DNA of 64,000 nucleotides. It comes from Ehretia macrophylla (taxonomy: Eukaryota > Streptophyta > Magnoliopsida > Boraginales > Ehretiaceae). The translations under genes were made by a program, and so were the position numbers. Position 1 is the first letter of the stretch, and every line of letters starts with the position of its first letter. The notes under the pieces were generated by a model, which made no database searches, had not been told where the DNA came from, and saw only the letters and a list, made by a program, of their open reading frames with translations. Positions 46,134-57,580 of the stretch are shown in pieces. The stretch covers positions 10,531,001 through 10,595,000 of the forward strand of contig CM075768.1 of the NCBI GenBank assembly GCA_037974665.1, written 5' to 3'.

Positions 46134-47111
46134 ATGGCTTCCACGTCCGATGAAACTAATAAACCAAAAGGTGATGAAACCACAAAACCCAAAACTTATG
46201 AACATCAATGAGCAATAGGGGATGTCAATTTCCCCTATTATCTTCAGCCTTCAGATCAACCCGGATTAATTTTCGTTGTTATACCGCTCGACGAAAACGG
46301 GGAAAATTATTTTACATGGAGGAGAAACATGCAAAATGCGTTCGAATCAAAGGCCAAAATTGGTTTCGTGGATGGATTCATCGATAAGCCAGATGTGAAT
46401 TCTCGAGATTTAGTGCCTTGGACGAAATGCAACGCAATGATCAGGTCATGGTTAATAAACTCAATGGTGAAAGAATTACAAACCAGTGTGTCTTATGCCA
46501 AGACAGCAAGAGATATATGGAAAGATCTTGAAGAGCGCTTTTCGCAAGGGAATGCGCCACGAATCTATGAATTAAGAAGAGCCATTGCCCTGCTGCATCA
46601 AGAAAGGCTTCCCGTCACATCCTACTATGGAAAGATAAGAGGCCTTTGGGATGAATTACAAGCAGTCAGTCCAATTCCCATACGCACATGTGGGTGTGTA
46701 TGTGGAGCTTCAAAGAAAATACAAAGCATGAGGGAAGCAGAGAACGTTTATGACTTCTTGATGGGGTTGGACAATGAGTTCAATACCATCAGATCTCAAA
46801 TATTGAGCAAAGAACCTTTGCCGAGTTTGGGTCGTGCCTACGCCTTAACGGCGCAAGAAGAAAAACAATGCAATGTTACAGCGACAAGAGCTCCTAGCAT
46901 TGAATGAGCTGCTTTCATGGTGGGGCATTCATCAGCCACACAATCGTTGCAAAAGGGAAAATGGGCAAATTCTGACAAACCAGTCTGTGAACATTGTAAG
47001 AAGACTTGGCACCCGAAGGAACGTTGCTATGAGATCATTGGTTACCCTTCACATTGGAGGAAGAAATCAAACCAGTCCAAGGGACAACAATCTGGAGGAA
47101 ATTCGCGTTAA
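46134..47111 (+). pseudogene. Outer copia gag
   Basis: The frame opens with ATG at 46134, has an early in-frame TGA near 46209, then runs 46329-46904 as a copia-type gag (WTKCNAMIRSWL, ARDIWKDLEERFSQGN, LPVTSYYGKIRGLWDEL). A frame change near 46900 leads to a zinc-knuckle-like CEHCKKTWHPKERCYEIIGYP segment ending at a stop at 47109. The product would be the capsid-like protein; it is disabled by the stop and the frameshift. Confidence 0.8.
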
Positions 47112-47126
47112 CTCAGTACAACACAT

Positions 47127-49068
47127 ATGACCTATTTGGAGCATGCTAACACACATGATAAGGATGATTCTTTTGTTCCAAAATTCACACAACAACAGTA
47201 TGAACAATTGTTTGCTCTTTTGGGTAGTAACAGTGGTGCAAATCCATCAGCAAATTTGGCGAATTTCTCGGGTATGATAGATGTTACAATGCCATGGATC
47301 ATAGACTCCGGAGCAATGGATCACTTCACCTGTAAACCAGAATTACTTGTCAATAAGACCATTAATCCAAACCTCCTCCTATACGCATGCCGAATGGAAA
47401 GATAGTATCTATTCGGGCAGTTGGAGATATGAAATTGGGAAATGAATTGATTCTCAAAAGAGTGATGGGGGAGTCCCAGAATTTGATTGCAATTTATTAT
47501 CTGTTCAGCGTTTGACCAAAGAATGGAATTGTGCACTAATCTTTGGTTCTGATTTTTGTCTTATGCATGACTTACCCTCGAGGAGGCCGATTGGAGTGGG
47601 TAGAATGAAGAACGGATTGTACTTTCTTGAGCCAGTGAAGGAAGGCAAGGCATTCATGGCAAAACAACAAGAAGACGCAGTCCTTTGGCATCGTCGACTT
47701 GGTCATTTACCAACAAATAAATTGCAACATGTTTTGAAATCTTCCTCTGTTATTCCAGATAGTTTTGTGTGTGATGCTTGTTGTAGAGCCAAACAAGCTC
47801 GCCTACCATTTCCAATTAAGAGAAATAAAAGTGCCAAAGCTTTTGATATTATAAACTGTGATATCTGGGGTCCATATAAGACATCTAAACACTCAGGCGC
47901 CAATTATTTTTTGAGCATCATTGATGATCATAGTCGATCAACATGGGTCTATCTTATGAGATTTAAATCAGACACTAGCATGTATTTGATTCAATTTTGC
48001 AACTGGGTAAAGAACAAGTTCAACACTCAAGTGAAGATCTTAAGATCAGATAATGGACTAGAGTTTTGTCATCATAATTTTCGAGCTTATTAGCATGATC
48101 AAGGGATAGAACATCAAACTACATATATCCACACTCCGCAACAAAATGGTGTGGTTGAACGGAAGCATAGACATTTATTAGAAGTGGCACGAAGTCTTCG
48201 ATTTGAAGCAAAGTTACCGATCGAATTCTGGGGAGAATGCATTCTTACTGCTGCTTATCTAATTAACAGAATGCCAACACCAATCCTAGACAACAAAACA
48301 CCTTATGAGGTGTTACTTGGGACTACTCCGTCGTACGACCATCTACGAGCATTCGGATGTTTGTGCTATGTTCATATGCCCAAACCCCTTCGTGATAAAT
48401 TTTCAGCAAGATCACATCGTGGAATATTTGTTGGGTATCCTGTGGGTCAGATAGGATATAAGGTGTTTGATTTGGAAACCAAGAAGATCAGTGTCTCTTG
48501 CGACGTCAAATTTTATGAGCATTGTTTTCCATATTCGCCCATGATCTCTTCATCTTATCGCAGTTCTAGTCCACAAGAACTAATCTCTAAACCTGATATG
48601 TTTGCCACTCAAGAGGATATGCAGTCACGCGAAATAGACATAGGTCTTGGATTTGGAACGAGAATTTCATGCGACCTTGCCCCATCTAGTCCAGGCACAC
48701 CCAAGATGTCGTGCGACTTGCCTGACCCAACTATAGATGATCACTCTCCATTGGTCGTCCACGATAAATCTTCAAATTCACATACTTTAGTACCAAATGA
48801 GACGAAATCAGGTATGAGTTCTTTGCAACAGCCACCAATTGCTACTGGAAAGCGAAATCAATAAATCCCACGATGATTGCATGACTATGAATTTGCCTTG
48901 CCACCTTCACTCGCGCCATCCATACAACCCGCTCATTCGGCCAACTCTACGGTACATCCTCTCCATAGTTTTGTAACTTATGATCGATTTTCTAACAAAC
49001 ATAGAGCATTCTTGGCGGCCAACACATCGCATGATGAGCCTACTTATTTTTCACAGGCAGTTCATCAT
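47127..49068 (+). pseudogene. Outer copia pol, first part: protease, integrase
   Basis: Protease-like WIIDSGAMDHFTC (DSG core) lies near 47295. After a frame change, the GAG-pre-integrase motif LWHRRLGHLP is near 47684. The integrase core has DIWGPYKTS, an RSDNGLEF segment near 48045 and NGVVERKHR near 48145. Stops occur at 48091 and 48862. Coding sequence is interrupted at 49069 by the nested element and resumes at 55599. Confidence 0.85.
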
Positions 49069-49073
49069 GCTCA
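49069..49073. repeat. 5-bp target site duplication GCTCA (left) of nested copia
   Basis: GCTCA here and GCTCA at 55594-55598 flank the nested element exactly at its TG...CA ends. Confidence 0.9.
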
Positions 49074-49847
49074 TGTTAGAAATGGATGATGAATGAGAAA
49101 TTCGTAATTAAAGTTGAAATGAGAATTCAACTTGGGAAATAAAGAATTGGGAAGTGAGTTTCTCTTACATAGAGTAAATAAAGTCATTAGATTAATTTAT
49201 TTATTCTAAGTTGGCTTTATTAGATTCCATATTATTTCCATTCTTACGTCTTTGCCATGCAGATGAGGTTTGCAAGAATTAAAGTGGTGATTAAAGAATT
49301 GTTTGAGCAATGATTGCATTGAAGTGCTTTTAGTGCACTGAGAATTCATATTGGATGAATTGAATGCTTTGAGTCACGTTGCAAAACCTTTTGGTTCTTT
49401 TGGAAACGTTGCAGCTTTTATACTACTTTTAATTCTCAAACGTTGCATGTCCTTTTAACTTTCCTCCATTATGTATTGTTTTGATGGCAGCCTTTTTATC
49501 TTCTTTTTCTTCTGCTATATATAGTAGTGCTCAGCATAACATTTTGAATCAGAGATTCAAATAGCATAGTCCATTTGCATAAGAACGGAGAGAGTTTTTC
49601 CACTGTCTATTCGCAAGCTTTTGTGTATTGGAGTGCTACCTACACGAAAGGTCTAATCGTTGTATCCTGGGAGGTTAGTGCTATCGAGACGTAAGCACCT
49701 TAGCGGAGCATTATAACCTTAAGGACATTGAGTTAAACTCAAGCCTCGGTTTGTGTATTTCATTTCAAATATATTAATATATTATTTTTCTATTCTTTTG
49801 TTTTTTTTCCTGAGCACAAATTAATTTATCTACTAATTTTTCCAACA
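49074..49847 (+). repeat. 5' LTR of nested copia
   Basis: 774 bp, TGTTAGAAATGG to TTTTTCCAACA. It contains TATATATA near 49516-49524, a likely promoter TATA box, which puts the transcript start near 49545-49550. ATTATAACCTTAAG at 49710-49723 is the exact reverse complement of 49850-49863 just outside the LTR. Confidence 0.9.
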
Positions 49848-49849
49848 TT

Positions 49850-49863
49850 CTTAAGGTTATAAT
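49850..49863 (+). other. Unusual primer-site position: complement of own LTR
   Basis: CTTAAGGTTATAAT starts 2 nt after the 5' LTR, where a tRNA primer site belongs. It does not resemble the methionine tRNA primer site used by most plant copia elements. It is perfectly complementary over 14 nt to LTR bases 49710-49723. The geometry (3' end of the LTR segment pairing with the first base after the LTR) suits priming by the element's own RNA. Function is inferred. Confidence 0.5.
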
Positions 49864-50288
49864 TGTTTCTGTTTTAATTTGTGCCTTCTACTGAAATAAA
49901 ATTATGTTAGAACATATTTCTTTCAGAATTATTTTAAGTTTACAGTTTTCTTACTACAATTATTTTCTATTCTTACCAGTCTCTTTTTTTTTTGTTTGGT
50001 ACTGGAATTAAGTCCTCTTAGATCAATATCTATTGGGACATATTTTAGTAGAAATATAATTATTTCTTGCCTGGTTTTTCTTTAGTTCTCTACTTCCAGT
50101 TTCTATTTCTTTTAACTGCTTGTGTGACTCACTTGTACTTTTTAAGTGTAGTTGGTGATTTTTGGACTTTATTTAATAAATGAATACCGAAACTGGAATC
50201 CCTAACTTTCCTGGAAAAATGGATTTGGATCAGTACCTATGCATGGTAGTGGATCAACTGGTAGATCCACTGGAATGAAAATGTACCA

Positions 50289-53200
50289 TTGGCAAGACCA
50301 TCGGTAACTATTGCTTCTACTACGCCATTTGTGGCGGCACCTCCTACTGGTCATGGCGAGAGGCCAGAAAAAATTGATGGGAGGGACTTCAAAAGGTGGC
50401 AGCAGAAAATGTTATTTTACTTAACCACCTTGAGTCTGACTCGGTTTTTGAAGGAGGATGCACCGAAATTGGGTGACAATCCTGATATGCAAACCGTTGC
50501 TGCCGTTGATGCTTGGATTCATGTGAACTTCCTCTGCAGTAATTATATCCTCAACAGATTGGATAATGCATTGTATAATGTTTATAGTCCAATACCGATA
50601 GCAAAGGCTTTGTGGGAATCACTGGATAAGAAGTATAAATCGGAGGATGCAGGCACGAAAAAATTTATAGTTGCCAGGTTCCTAGACTTCAAAATGATAG
50701 ATTCCAAGCCTTTATTGCCCTAAGTAGAAAAATATCAATTGATTCTTCATGAGTGTCATGCAGAAGGAATGAATATGGGTGAAACTTTTGAATCTGGTGC
50801 ACTCATTGAGAAGTTACCTCCTAGCTGGAAAGACTTCAAAAGCTATTTGAGGCATAAGCGAAAGGAGATGACAGTTGAAGACCTGGTTTTGAGGTTGAAG
50901 ATTGAAGCAGACAACCGTAAAAATGACAAAAGGGTTGGACTCCCGCCTTTAGAGTCAAAGGCGAATGTGGTAGAGCATGGCCCTAGTAACAAAATGAGGA
51001 AGTTCAATGGCCAGAATCAAGGAAAAAAAGGTACTGATAAGAAGAAGTTTGCTGGTAACTGCTACGTCTGTGACAAGACGGGACATAAGGCTATAAACTG
51101 TAGACTCCGTGCCAACAAGGGAGCTCAGAAGAAAAGAAAGGCTCAGGCTAATACTGTTGAAGACCTGGGAGAAGAAATGTCCGACATGAATCTGGCAGCG
51201 GTCGTGTCAGAAGTTAATTTGGTTGGCAATCCAAAACAGTGGTAGGTAGACACAGGAAGTACTCGTCACGTTTGTTCTGATAGGAATAGTTTCACCACTT
51301 ACCAAAAATCTGAAGAAACCATCTACATGGGAAATTCCTCCACATCAAAGGTAGATGGTGTTGGAAAGGTTATTTTGAAAATGACTTTAGGGAAGGAGCT
51401 GACACTCAATAATGTGCTGCATATCCCAGATATCCGGAAGAATTTAGTTTCTGGATCTTTGTTGAGTAGAAATGGATTCAAGCTGGTTTTTGAGTCCGGG
51501 GTGTTTGTTTTGCTTAAGAATGGTGTCTTCGTAGGCAAAGGTTATGATTGTGATGGGTTGTTTAAGCTTAATGTTATGACGGTTGTAAAGGCTGATAAGC
51601 CATCTACTTCTATTAATAAAAATAAGTCATTTGCTTATGTTGTGGATTCTCCTAATTTATGGCATGATAGATTAAGACATGTTAATTTTGATTCATTGCG
51701 TAAATTGGTCAATTTAGGATTATTGCCTAAAGTTGATTTTAATCTTAACAATAAATGTAAAGTTTGCACAGAATCAAAGTTAACAAGAGCTTCTTTTAAA
51801 TCAGTGGAAAGAAGTTCTGAATCTCTAGAGTAAATTCACAGTGATATTTGCGATTTAAAGTTTGTGCAAACTAGAGGTGGGAAAAAGTATTTCATTACTT
51901 TCATTGATGATTGTACGAGATATTGTTATGTTTACTTACTTAAGAGCAAGGATGAGGCTTTTGAAGTATTTAAACTATACAAAAATGAGGTAGAAAATCA
52001 ACTGGGCAAAAGAATAAAAATGTTGAGAAACGATAGAGGGGGAGAATATGTATCCCCTTTTGAGGATTTTTGTGCTGAATATGGTATTATTCACCAAACA
52101 ACAGCACCGTACTCTCCTCAACAAAATGGAGTTGTTGAGCGTAAGAACATAACTCTTAAAGAAATGATGAATGCCTTGTTGATTAATTCAGGCTTATCTC
52201 AGAACTTGTGGGGGGAAGCAGTGCTAACTGCAAATCATATTCTAAATAAGGTACCCTACAAGAAGTTGAGCAAAATACCTTATGAGTTGTGGAAAGGTCG
52301 ACCACCTTCCTATAATTACTTAAGAGTTAGGGGTGCTTAGCTAAGGTAGGGGTTCCTGCACCTAAAATGGTCAAAATTGGTCCAAAAATAGTGGATTGTG
52401 TTTTTATTGGATACGCACAGAACAGTGCTGCATATAGATTTTTAGTGATTAGGTCAACAATAACTGATATTCATGAGAATACAGTTATTGAGTCAAGAAA
52501 TGCAGAATTCTTTGATGAAAGATTTCCTTATAAGAAAACACAAGAACCAAGTTCTTCTAAGAGAACTTATGGAATTGAAGAGAAAGATATGGATGGAATA
52601 ACTATGTCTAATGATGCTGAAGACGAACTGAGATATAGCAAAAGGGCTAGAACGGTTAAGTCTTTCGGTCCTGATTTTCTAACTTATTTGTTAGAAAATG
52701 AGCCTCGTACCTTTAATGAGGCTATGACAACCCCTGAAGCTCCTTTATGGAAAGAGGCTGTCAATAGCAAAATTAAGTCCATTATGCATAATCATACGTG
52801 GGAACTGGTGGATCTTCCTCCTTGAAATAAACCTTTAGGGTGTAAATGGATTTTTAAGAGGAATATGATGGCTGATGGATCAATTGACAAATATAAGGCC
52901 AGACTTGTCATCAAGGGATATAGACAGAAAGAAGGTCTTGATTATTTTGATACTTATTCATCGGTTACAAGGATTACGTCCATTAGGATGTTAATAGCAA
53001 TTGCAGCTATTAATAATCTAGAGATCTATCAAATGGATGTAAATACTGCCTTCTTGAATGGGGGTTTAGAAGAAGAAATTTACATGGAACAACCTGAGGG
53101 GTTTGTGGTTCCAGGTAATGAGAAGAAAGTTTGTCGGCTTGTAAAATCCCTTTACGGATTAAACAAGCGCCTAAGCAATGGCATGAAAAATTTGATAAAG

Positions 53201-54143
53201 CCATGATATCTAATGGATTTAGAATTAATGAGTGTGACAAGTGTGTTTATGTGAAAGGCACAAATCAAGAATATGTCATTGTGTGTCTATATGTAGACGA
53301 TATGCTTATTATTGGGAGTGATAATAATGTCATTAAAGCTACCAAGAAAATGTTATCCAAGAACTTCGACATGAAGGATCTGGGTGTAGCTGATGTAATT
53401 CTGGGTGTGAAGATCACTAAAACATCAGATGGACTAGTCTTGTCCCAGTCTCATTGTATACAAAATATATTGGACAAGTTTAGTAAAGATGATGATAGTG
53501 TTGCTAAGACGCCTGTGGATGTGAGTAGCCACCTTGCTAAGAACACAGGTAAAGAGATATCTCAGCTAAAGTATTCTCGGATAATTGGTAGTCTGATGTA
53601 CATTATGAATTGTACAAGACCCGATATTACGCTTGCTGTTAGCAAACTTAGTAGGTATACCAGTAATCCAGGGCAAGCCCACTAGGCTACTGTTGTGAGA
53701 GTTCTAAGGTATCTTAGATACACTTTGAATTATGGGTTGCACTATTCGAGATATCCAACTGTACTAGAAGGGTACATTGACGCTAATTGGATATATGATA
53801 CTAAAGACTCAAAATCCACTACTGGGTATGTCTTTACGTTGGGAGGTGCTGCTGTATCCTGGAAATCTACTAAGCAAACGTGTATAGCCAGATCTATAAT
53901 GGAATCCGAGTTTATAGCTTTGGATAAAGCTGCTGAAGAAGTTGAATGGCTTTGACATTTCTTAGAGGATATTCCAAAGTAGCAGAAACCTGTGCCAGCT
54001 ATCTGTATATTCTGTGATAGTCAATCAGCAATTGGCAGGGCACAGAGTAGTATGTATAACGGTAAGTCTAGACACATTCGTTGTAGACATAATACCGTTA
54101 AACAACTGTTCTCATATGGGGTTATCTCTATTGACTATATAAA

Positions 54144-54179
<36 letters not shown>

Positions 54180-54240
54180 TTTACCTAGAGAGCAAGTTTA
54201 TAAATCGTCGAGGGGAATAGGCCTTAAGCCTATTTCTTAA
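50289..54240 (+). pseudogene. Nested copia gag-pol (stops and two frameshifts)
   Basis: Gag holds FKRWQQKMLFYL and the zinc knuckle CYVCDKTGHKAINC (near 51061). Protease is marked by VDTGSTRHVC (near 51247), the pre-integrase motif by LWHDRLRHVN (near 51658), and integrase by DICDLKF, RNDRGGEY (N replaces the usual S) and NGVVERKN. RT has YVDD at 53290-53301. RNase H ends with DNIADPLTKGLP near 54150. In-frame stops occur at 50721, 51243, 51831, 52823, 53683 and 53953; frames shift near 52340 and 53165. A single long reading frame must have existed; no autonomous protein is expected now. Confidence 0.9.
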
Positions 54241-54819
54241 GAGTTATCATAATGGAAAACCCCACCTTGCTGACAGGAGATCCCTGGATCTAGGTTCAAA
54301 GGGAAAAACTGAATTATATATAACTCAGTAGGAGTACTGTGGGGGTAATACTCCTACCTATTCCTACGACGAGCAAACAGTACTTCCTGTGTGTTTCATA
54401 GGTTAAGCTATGCTTTTAATGATTCTTATATCTTGGAAATCCAAGTGGGGTATTGCAGGAATACTCTTTATAAGCATCACCTATATGAGTAGGGAGGGGG
54501 CCGATCCTACGAGAATTTAAGGGCTGAATTCTCTGGAGTACTCATGAATACCGGGAGTTGTTCAGGGCCAAAATGAACACAACCGTGAGAATTGAACAAT
54601 GTCAGTGGGGTACTGTATGAGTTCTATTGTCTTGGTTTACATCAAAGCCGAACAGTTCAAGACACCGCGTTCACTGGTTGGCAAGTAAATCCGATAGTTC
54701 TCATTAGGGAAGGTTCAAAGCCAAAAGCCACCTATCCCGATACAGTATCTTGCTATCAAACTCTCTCTTGAATCTGCATTCTAGGTTTTGTTCGGCTAAT
54801 TTTTATTTATGTGGGGGAT
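54241..54819 (+). other. Long non-coding 3' leader-like region and polypurine tract of nested copia
   Basis: About 570 bp between RNase H and the 3' LTR has no coding frame. It ends in GTGGGGGAT (54811-54819), the polypurine tract abutting TGTTAG of the LTR. Repeated motifs such as GGGGTA(T/A)T and ACTCCTACCTATTCC are visible. Its length is notable, since many plant copia elements have almost no gap here. Confidence 0.6.
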
Positions 54820-55593
54820 TGTTAGAAATGGATGATGAATGAGAAATTCGTAGTTAAAGTTGAAATGAGAATTCAACTTGGGAAATAAAGAATTGGGAAG
54901 TGAGTTTCTCTTACATGGAGTAAATAAAGTCATTAGATTAATTTATTTATTCTAAGTTGGCTTTATTAGATTCCATATTATTTTCATTCTTACGTCTTTG
55001 CCATGCAAAGGAGGTTCGCAAGAACTAAAGTGGTGATTAAAGAATTGTTTGAGCAATGATTGCATTGAAGTGCTTTTAGTGCACTGAGAATTCATATTGG
55101 ATGAATTGAATGGTTTGAGTCACGTTGCAAAACCTTTTGGTTCTTTTGCAAACATTACAGCTTTTATTCCACTTTTATTTCTCATGCGATGCTTCTCCTT
55201 TCAATTTTCCTCCATTATGTATTGTTTTGATGGCAGCCTTTTTATCTTCTTTTTCTTCTGCTATATATAGTAGTGCTCAGCATAACATTTTGAATCAGAG
55301 ATTCGAATAGCATAGTCCATTTGCATAAGAACGGAGAGAGTTTTTCCACTGTCTATTCGCAAGCTTTTGTGTAATGGAGTGCTACCTACACGAAAGGTCT
55401 AATTGTTGTATCCTATGAGGTTAGTGCTATCGAGCCGTAAGCACCTTAGCGGAGCATTATAACCTTAAGGACATTGAGTTAAACTCGAGCCTCGGTTTGT
55501 GTATTTTATTTCAAATATATTAATATATTATTTTTCTATTCTTTTGTTTATTTTCCTGAGCACAAATTAATTTATCTACTAATTTTTCCAACA
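54820..55593 (+). repeat. 3' LTR of nested copia
   Basis: 774 bp, the same length as the 5' LTR. The ATTATAACCTTAAG motif is retained (near 55456-55469). It is followed directly by target duplication GCTCA (55594-55598). Confidence 0.9.
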
Positions 55594-55598
55594 GCTCA

Positions 55599-57008
55599 TT
55601 GGAGGGATGCTATGAGCAAAGAGATAGAGGCACTTGAAGCAAATCAAACATGGACACTTGAGCCACTACCGCCTGACAAGCGTGCTATTGACTCAAAGTG
55701 GGTATATCGCATCAAATACAAACCAGACGACACTATTGAGCACTACAAGGCACGATTGGTCGCGAAAGGATTCACTCAGGTTGAAGGGGTTGATTTCCAT
55801 GAGACTTTTGCGCCAGTCGCTAAGCTTGTTACTGTTCATTGCTTGTTGGCAATAGCTTCAATTCGTGGTTGGGAATTGTATCAACTAGATGTAAACAATG
55901 CCTTCTTGCATGGTGATCTAGCTGATGAAGTTTACATGAAGATACCTCAAGGGTTTGCTAAACAGGGGAAGAATCGTGTCTGCCGGCTTTGGAAATCTCT
56001 CTATGGTTTGCGACAAGCCTCAAGGAATTGGTATAAAAAATTCACCTCTTCATTTGTTGCACTTGGTTTTGTTCAATCTTATGTAGATCATTCCCTTTTC
56101 ACTCGTGCTAAAGAAGACTTGTTTGTGGTTGTTTTAATTTACGTCGATGATATAATTATCACTGGCAATAGTTCGCCTCAAATTTCTCAATTCAAGGCAA
56201 ACCTCGATGCTAAGTTTCGAATCAAGGATTTGGGTTGTCTTAAATATTTTTTGGGCATCGAAGTGGCACAGTCTCCATCTGGCATTTGCTTAATTCAACG
56301 AAAATATACACTTGATATATTATCCGATAGTGGTATGCTTGGCGCGAAACCAAGTTCGTTTCCCATGGAGCAAAACCATAAGTTGGCTGCTAATTCTGGT
56401 GACCCATGCACTGATCCTAAGCAATTTCGTCGACTGGTGAGTCGTTTGTTATATCTCATAATAACTCGACCAGAAATATGCTATGTCGTGCATGTCCTTA
56501 GTTAGTTTATGCAAGATCCTAGACAACCTCACCTAGATGCCGCTTATTGATTATTGCGTTATCTCAAACGCGATCCAGGACAAGGTATTCTTTTGCCTTC
56601 AAATAGCTCACTTATGTTGCGTGCTTATTGTGATGCGGACTGGGCCAGCTGTCCTATGACTCGTCGTTCAACATCTAGTTATATTATTTTTCTTGGTTAA
56701 TCTCCAATCTCATAGAAGTCCAAGAAACAATCGGTTGTAGCTCGTTCCTCCGCAGAAGCTGAATATCGTAGCATGACCACTACCACTAGTGAAATAATTT
56801 GGTTGCGATGCCTCCTGCATGATCTTCTTGTGCCACATTTGACCTCGGTTCCATTATTTTGTGACAATCAGGCCGCAATACATATTTCAGCAAATCCAGT
56901 TTTTCACGAGCGAACAAAGCATATAGAGATAGATTGTCATTTTGTTCGCGAACATGTTCAGTCCAAGCTCATAGTGCCGCATTATATTTTCACTAGCATT
57001 AGTTAGCT
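55599..57008 (+). pseudogene. Outer copia pol, second part: RT and RNase H
   Basis: It resumes the interrupted frame. RT motifs are KWVYRIKY, LVAKGFTQ, QLDVNNAFLHGDL, SLYGLRQA and YVDD at 56140-56151, then KDLGCLKYFLGIE. RNase H follows with YCDADWASC, SSAEAEYR and CDNQAAI, and H-rich ERTKHIEIDCHF. Stops occur at 56503, 56548, 56698 and 56713 and near the end. Apart from these it is well preserved. Confidence 0.85.
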
Positions 57009-57102
57009 GACCTGTTTACTAAGGCTTTGGGTCGTGATCGACTACACCAGTTGTTGAGCAAGTTGGGCATTATATCACTTCATGCTACACCTTTAGGGGG
57101 AG

Positions 57103-57308
57103 TATTGAACAACATTGTCGCGTCATATGCTTTTCACTTATTTTTAAGTTCATATCAGTTGTTGTATCATGTATCTTATCTGTATGTATCTTGGCATAGT
57201 TATCTTTTTGAAACAGTAGCTAGATTTAGACTTAGCAGATCTCTTGTACACAACTATTCATTCAATACCATAGTGAAATGCAAAAGTGCTGCCATATCAT
57301 TTTCTACA
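57103..57308 (+). repeat. 3' LTR of outer copia (206 bp)
   Basis: It starts TATTGAACAAC (usual TG start changed to TA) after the tract CTTTAGGGGGAG and ends TTTTCTACA. Host sequence matching left-copy base 6271 resumes at 57309. Confidence 0.8.
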
Positions 57309-57431
57309 CTAGTGAGGCACAAATAGACTCAAAATAATATTTGCATATTCAAAGAATTCCTTGTAAAACAATTAGCATTTGATATGTTAAGGTCCATATA
57401 AAACATTTATGCAAACAACCAATACAAAATG

Positions 57432-57572
57432 TCTTTTACCAACAAGCCTTTGGTCTAGTGGTGCGTCCTACGCTGTGAGTGCGAGAGATTGTGAGATCAA
57501 TTCTCATGGGTAACATCCTTTGATATATGTTATACATCTTAGACCTTCTTTGAATTAAAAAGAAAAAAAAAG
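57432..57572 (+). mobile_element. tRNA-derived SINE (right copy)
   Basis: Counterpart of 6394-6536, with flanking ACAAAATG (57424-57431) and GCAAAATG (57573-57580). Box A and box B-like motifs are kept. Confidence 0.75.
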
Positions 57573-57580
57573 GCAAAATG

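Larger units (their letters stand above)
49074..55593 (+). mobile_element. Nested Ty1/copia retrotransposon, structurally complete (6520 bp)
   Basis: Two 774-bp LTRs (49074-49847 and 54820-55593), TG...CA ends and a perfect GCTCA target duplication define the element. It sits in the pol gene of the outer copia, in the same orientation. The LTRs differ at about 30 positions by eye (about 96% identity), so it is not brand new. Internal order gag, PR, IN, RT, RNase H is copia. The usual TGGTATCAGAGC primer site is absent after the 5' LTR. Confidence 0.95.
45891..57308 (+). mobile_element. Ty1/copia retrotransposon (outer), split by a nested copia
   Basis: The order is 5' LTR remnant, PBS, gag, protease, integrase, [nested element], RT, RNase H, polypurine tract, 3' LTR. 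The integrase-before-RT order identifies copia. The 5' LTR lacks about 45 bp, and the adjoining host DNA lacks 97 bp relative to the left copy, so one deletion likely removed both. It is absent at the equivalent left site, so insertion followed the duplication, or the left site lost it cleanly, which is less likely. Confidence 0.9.
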
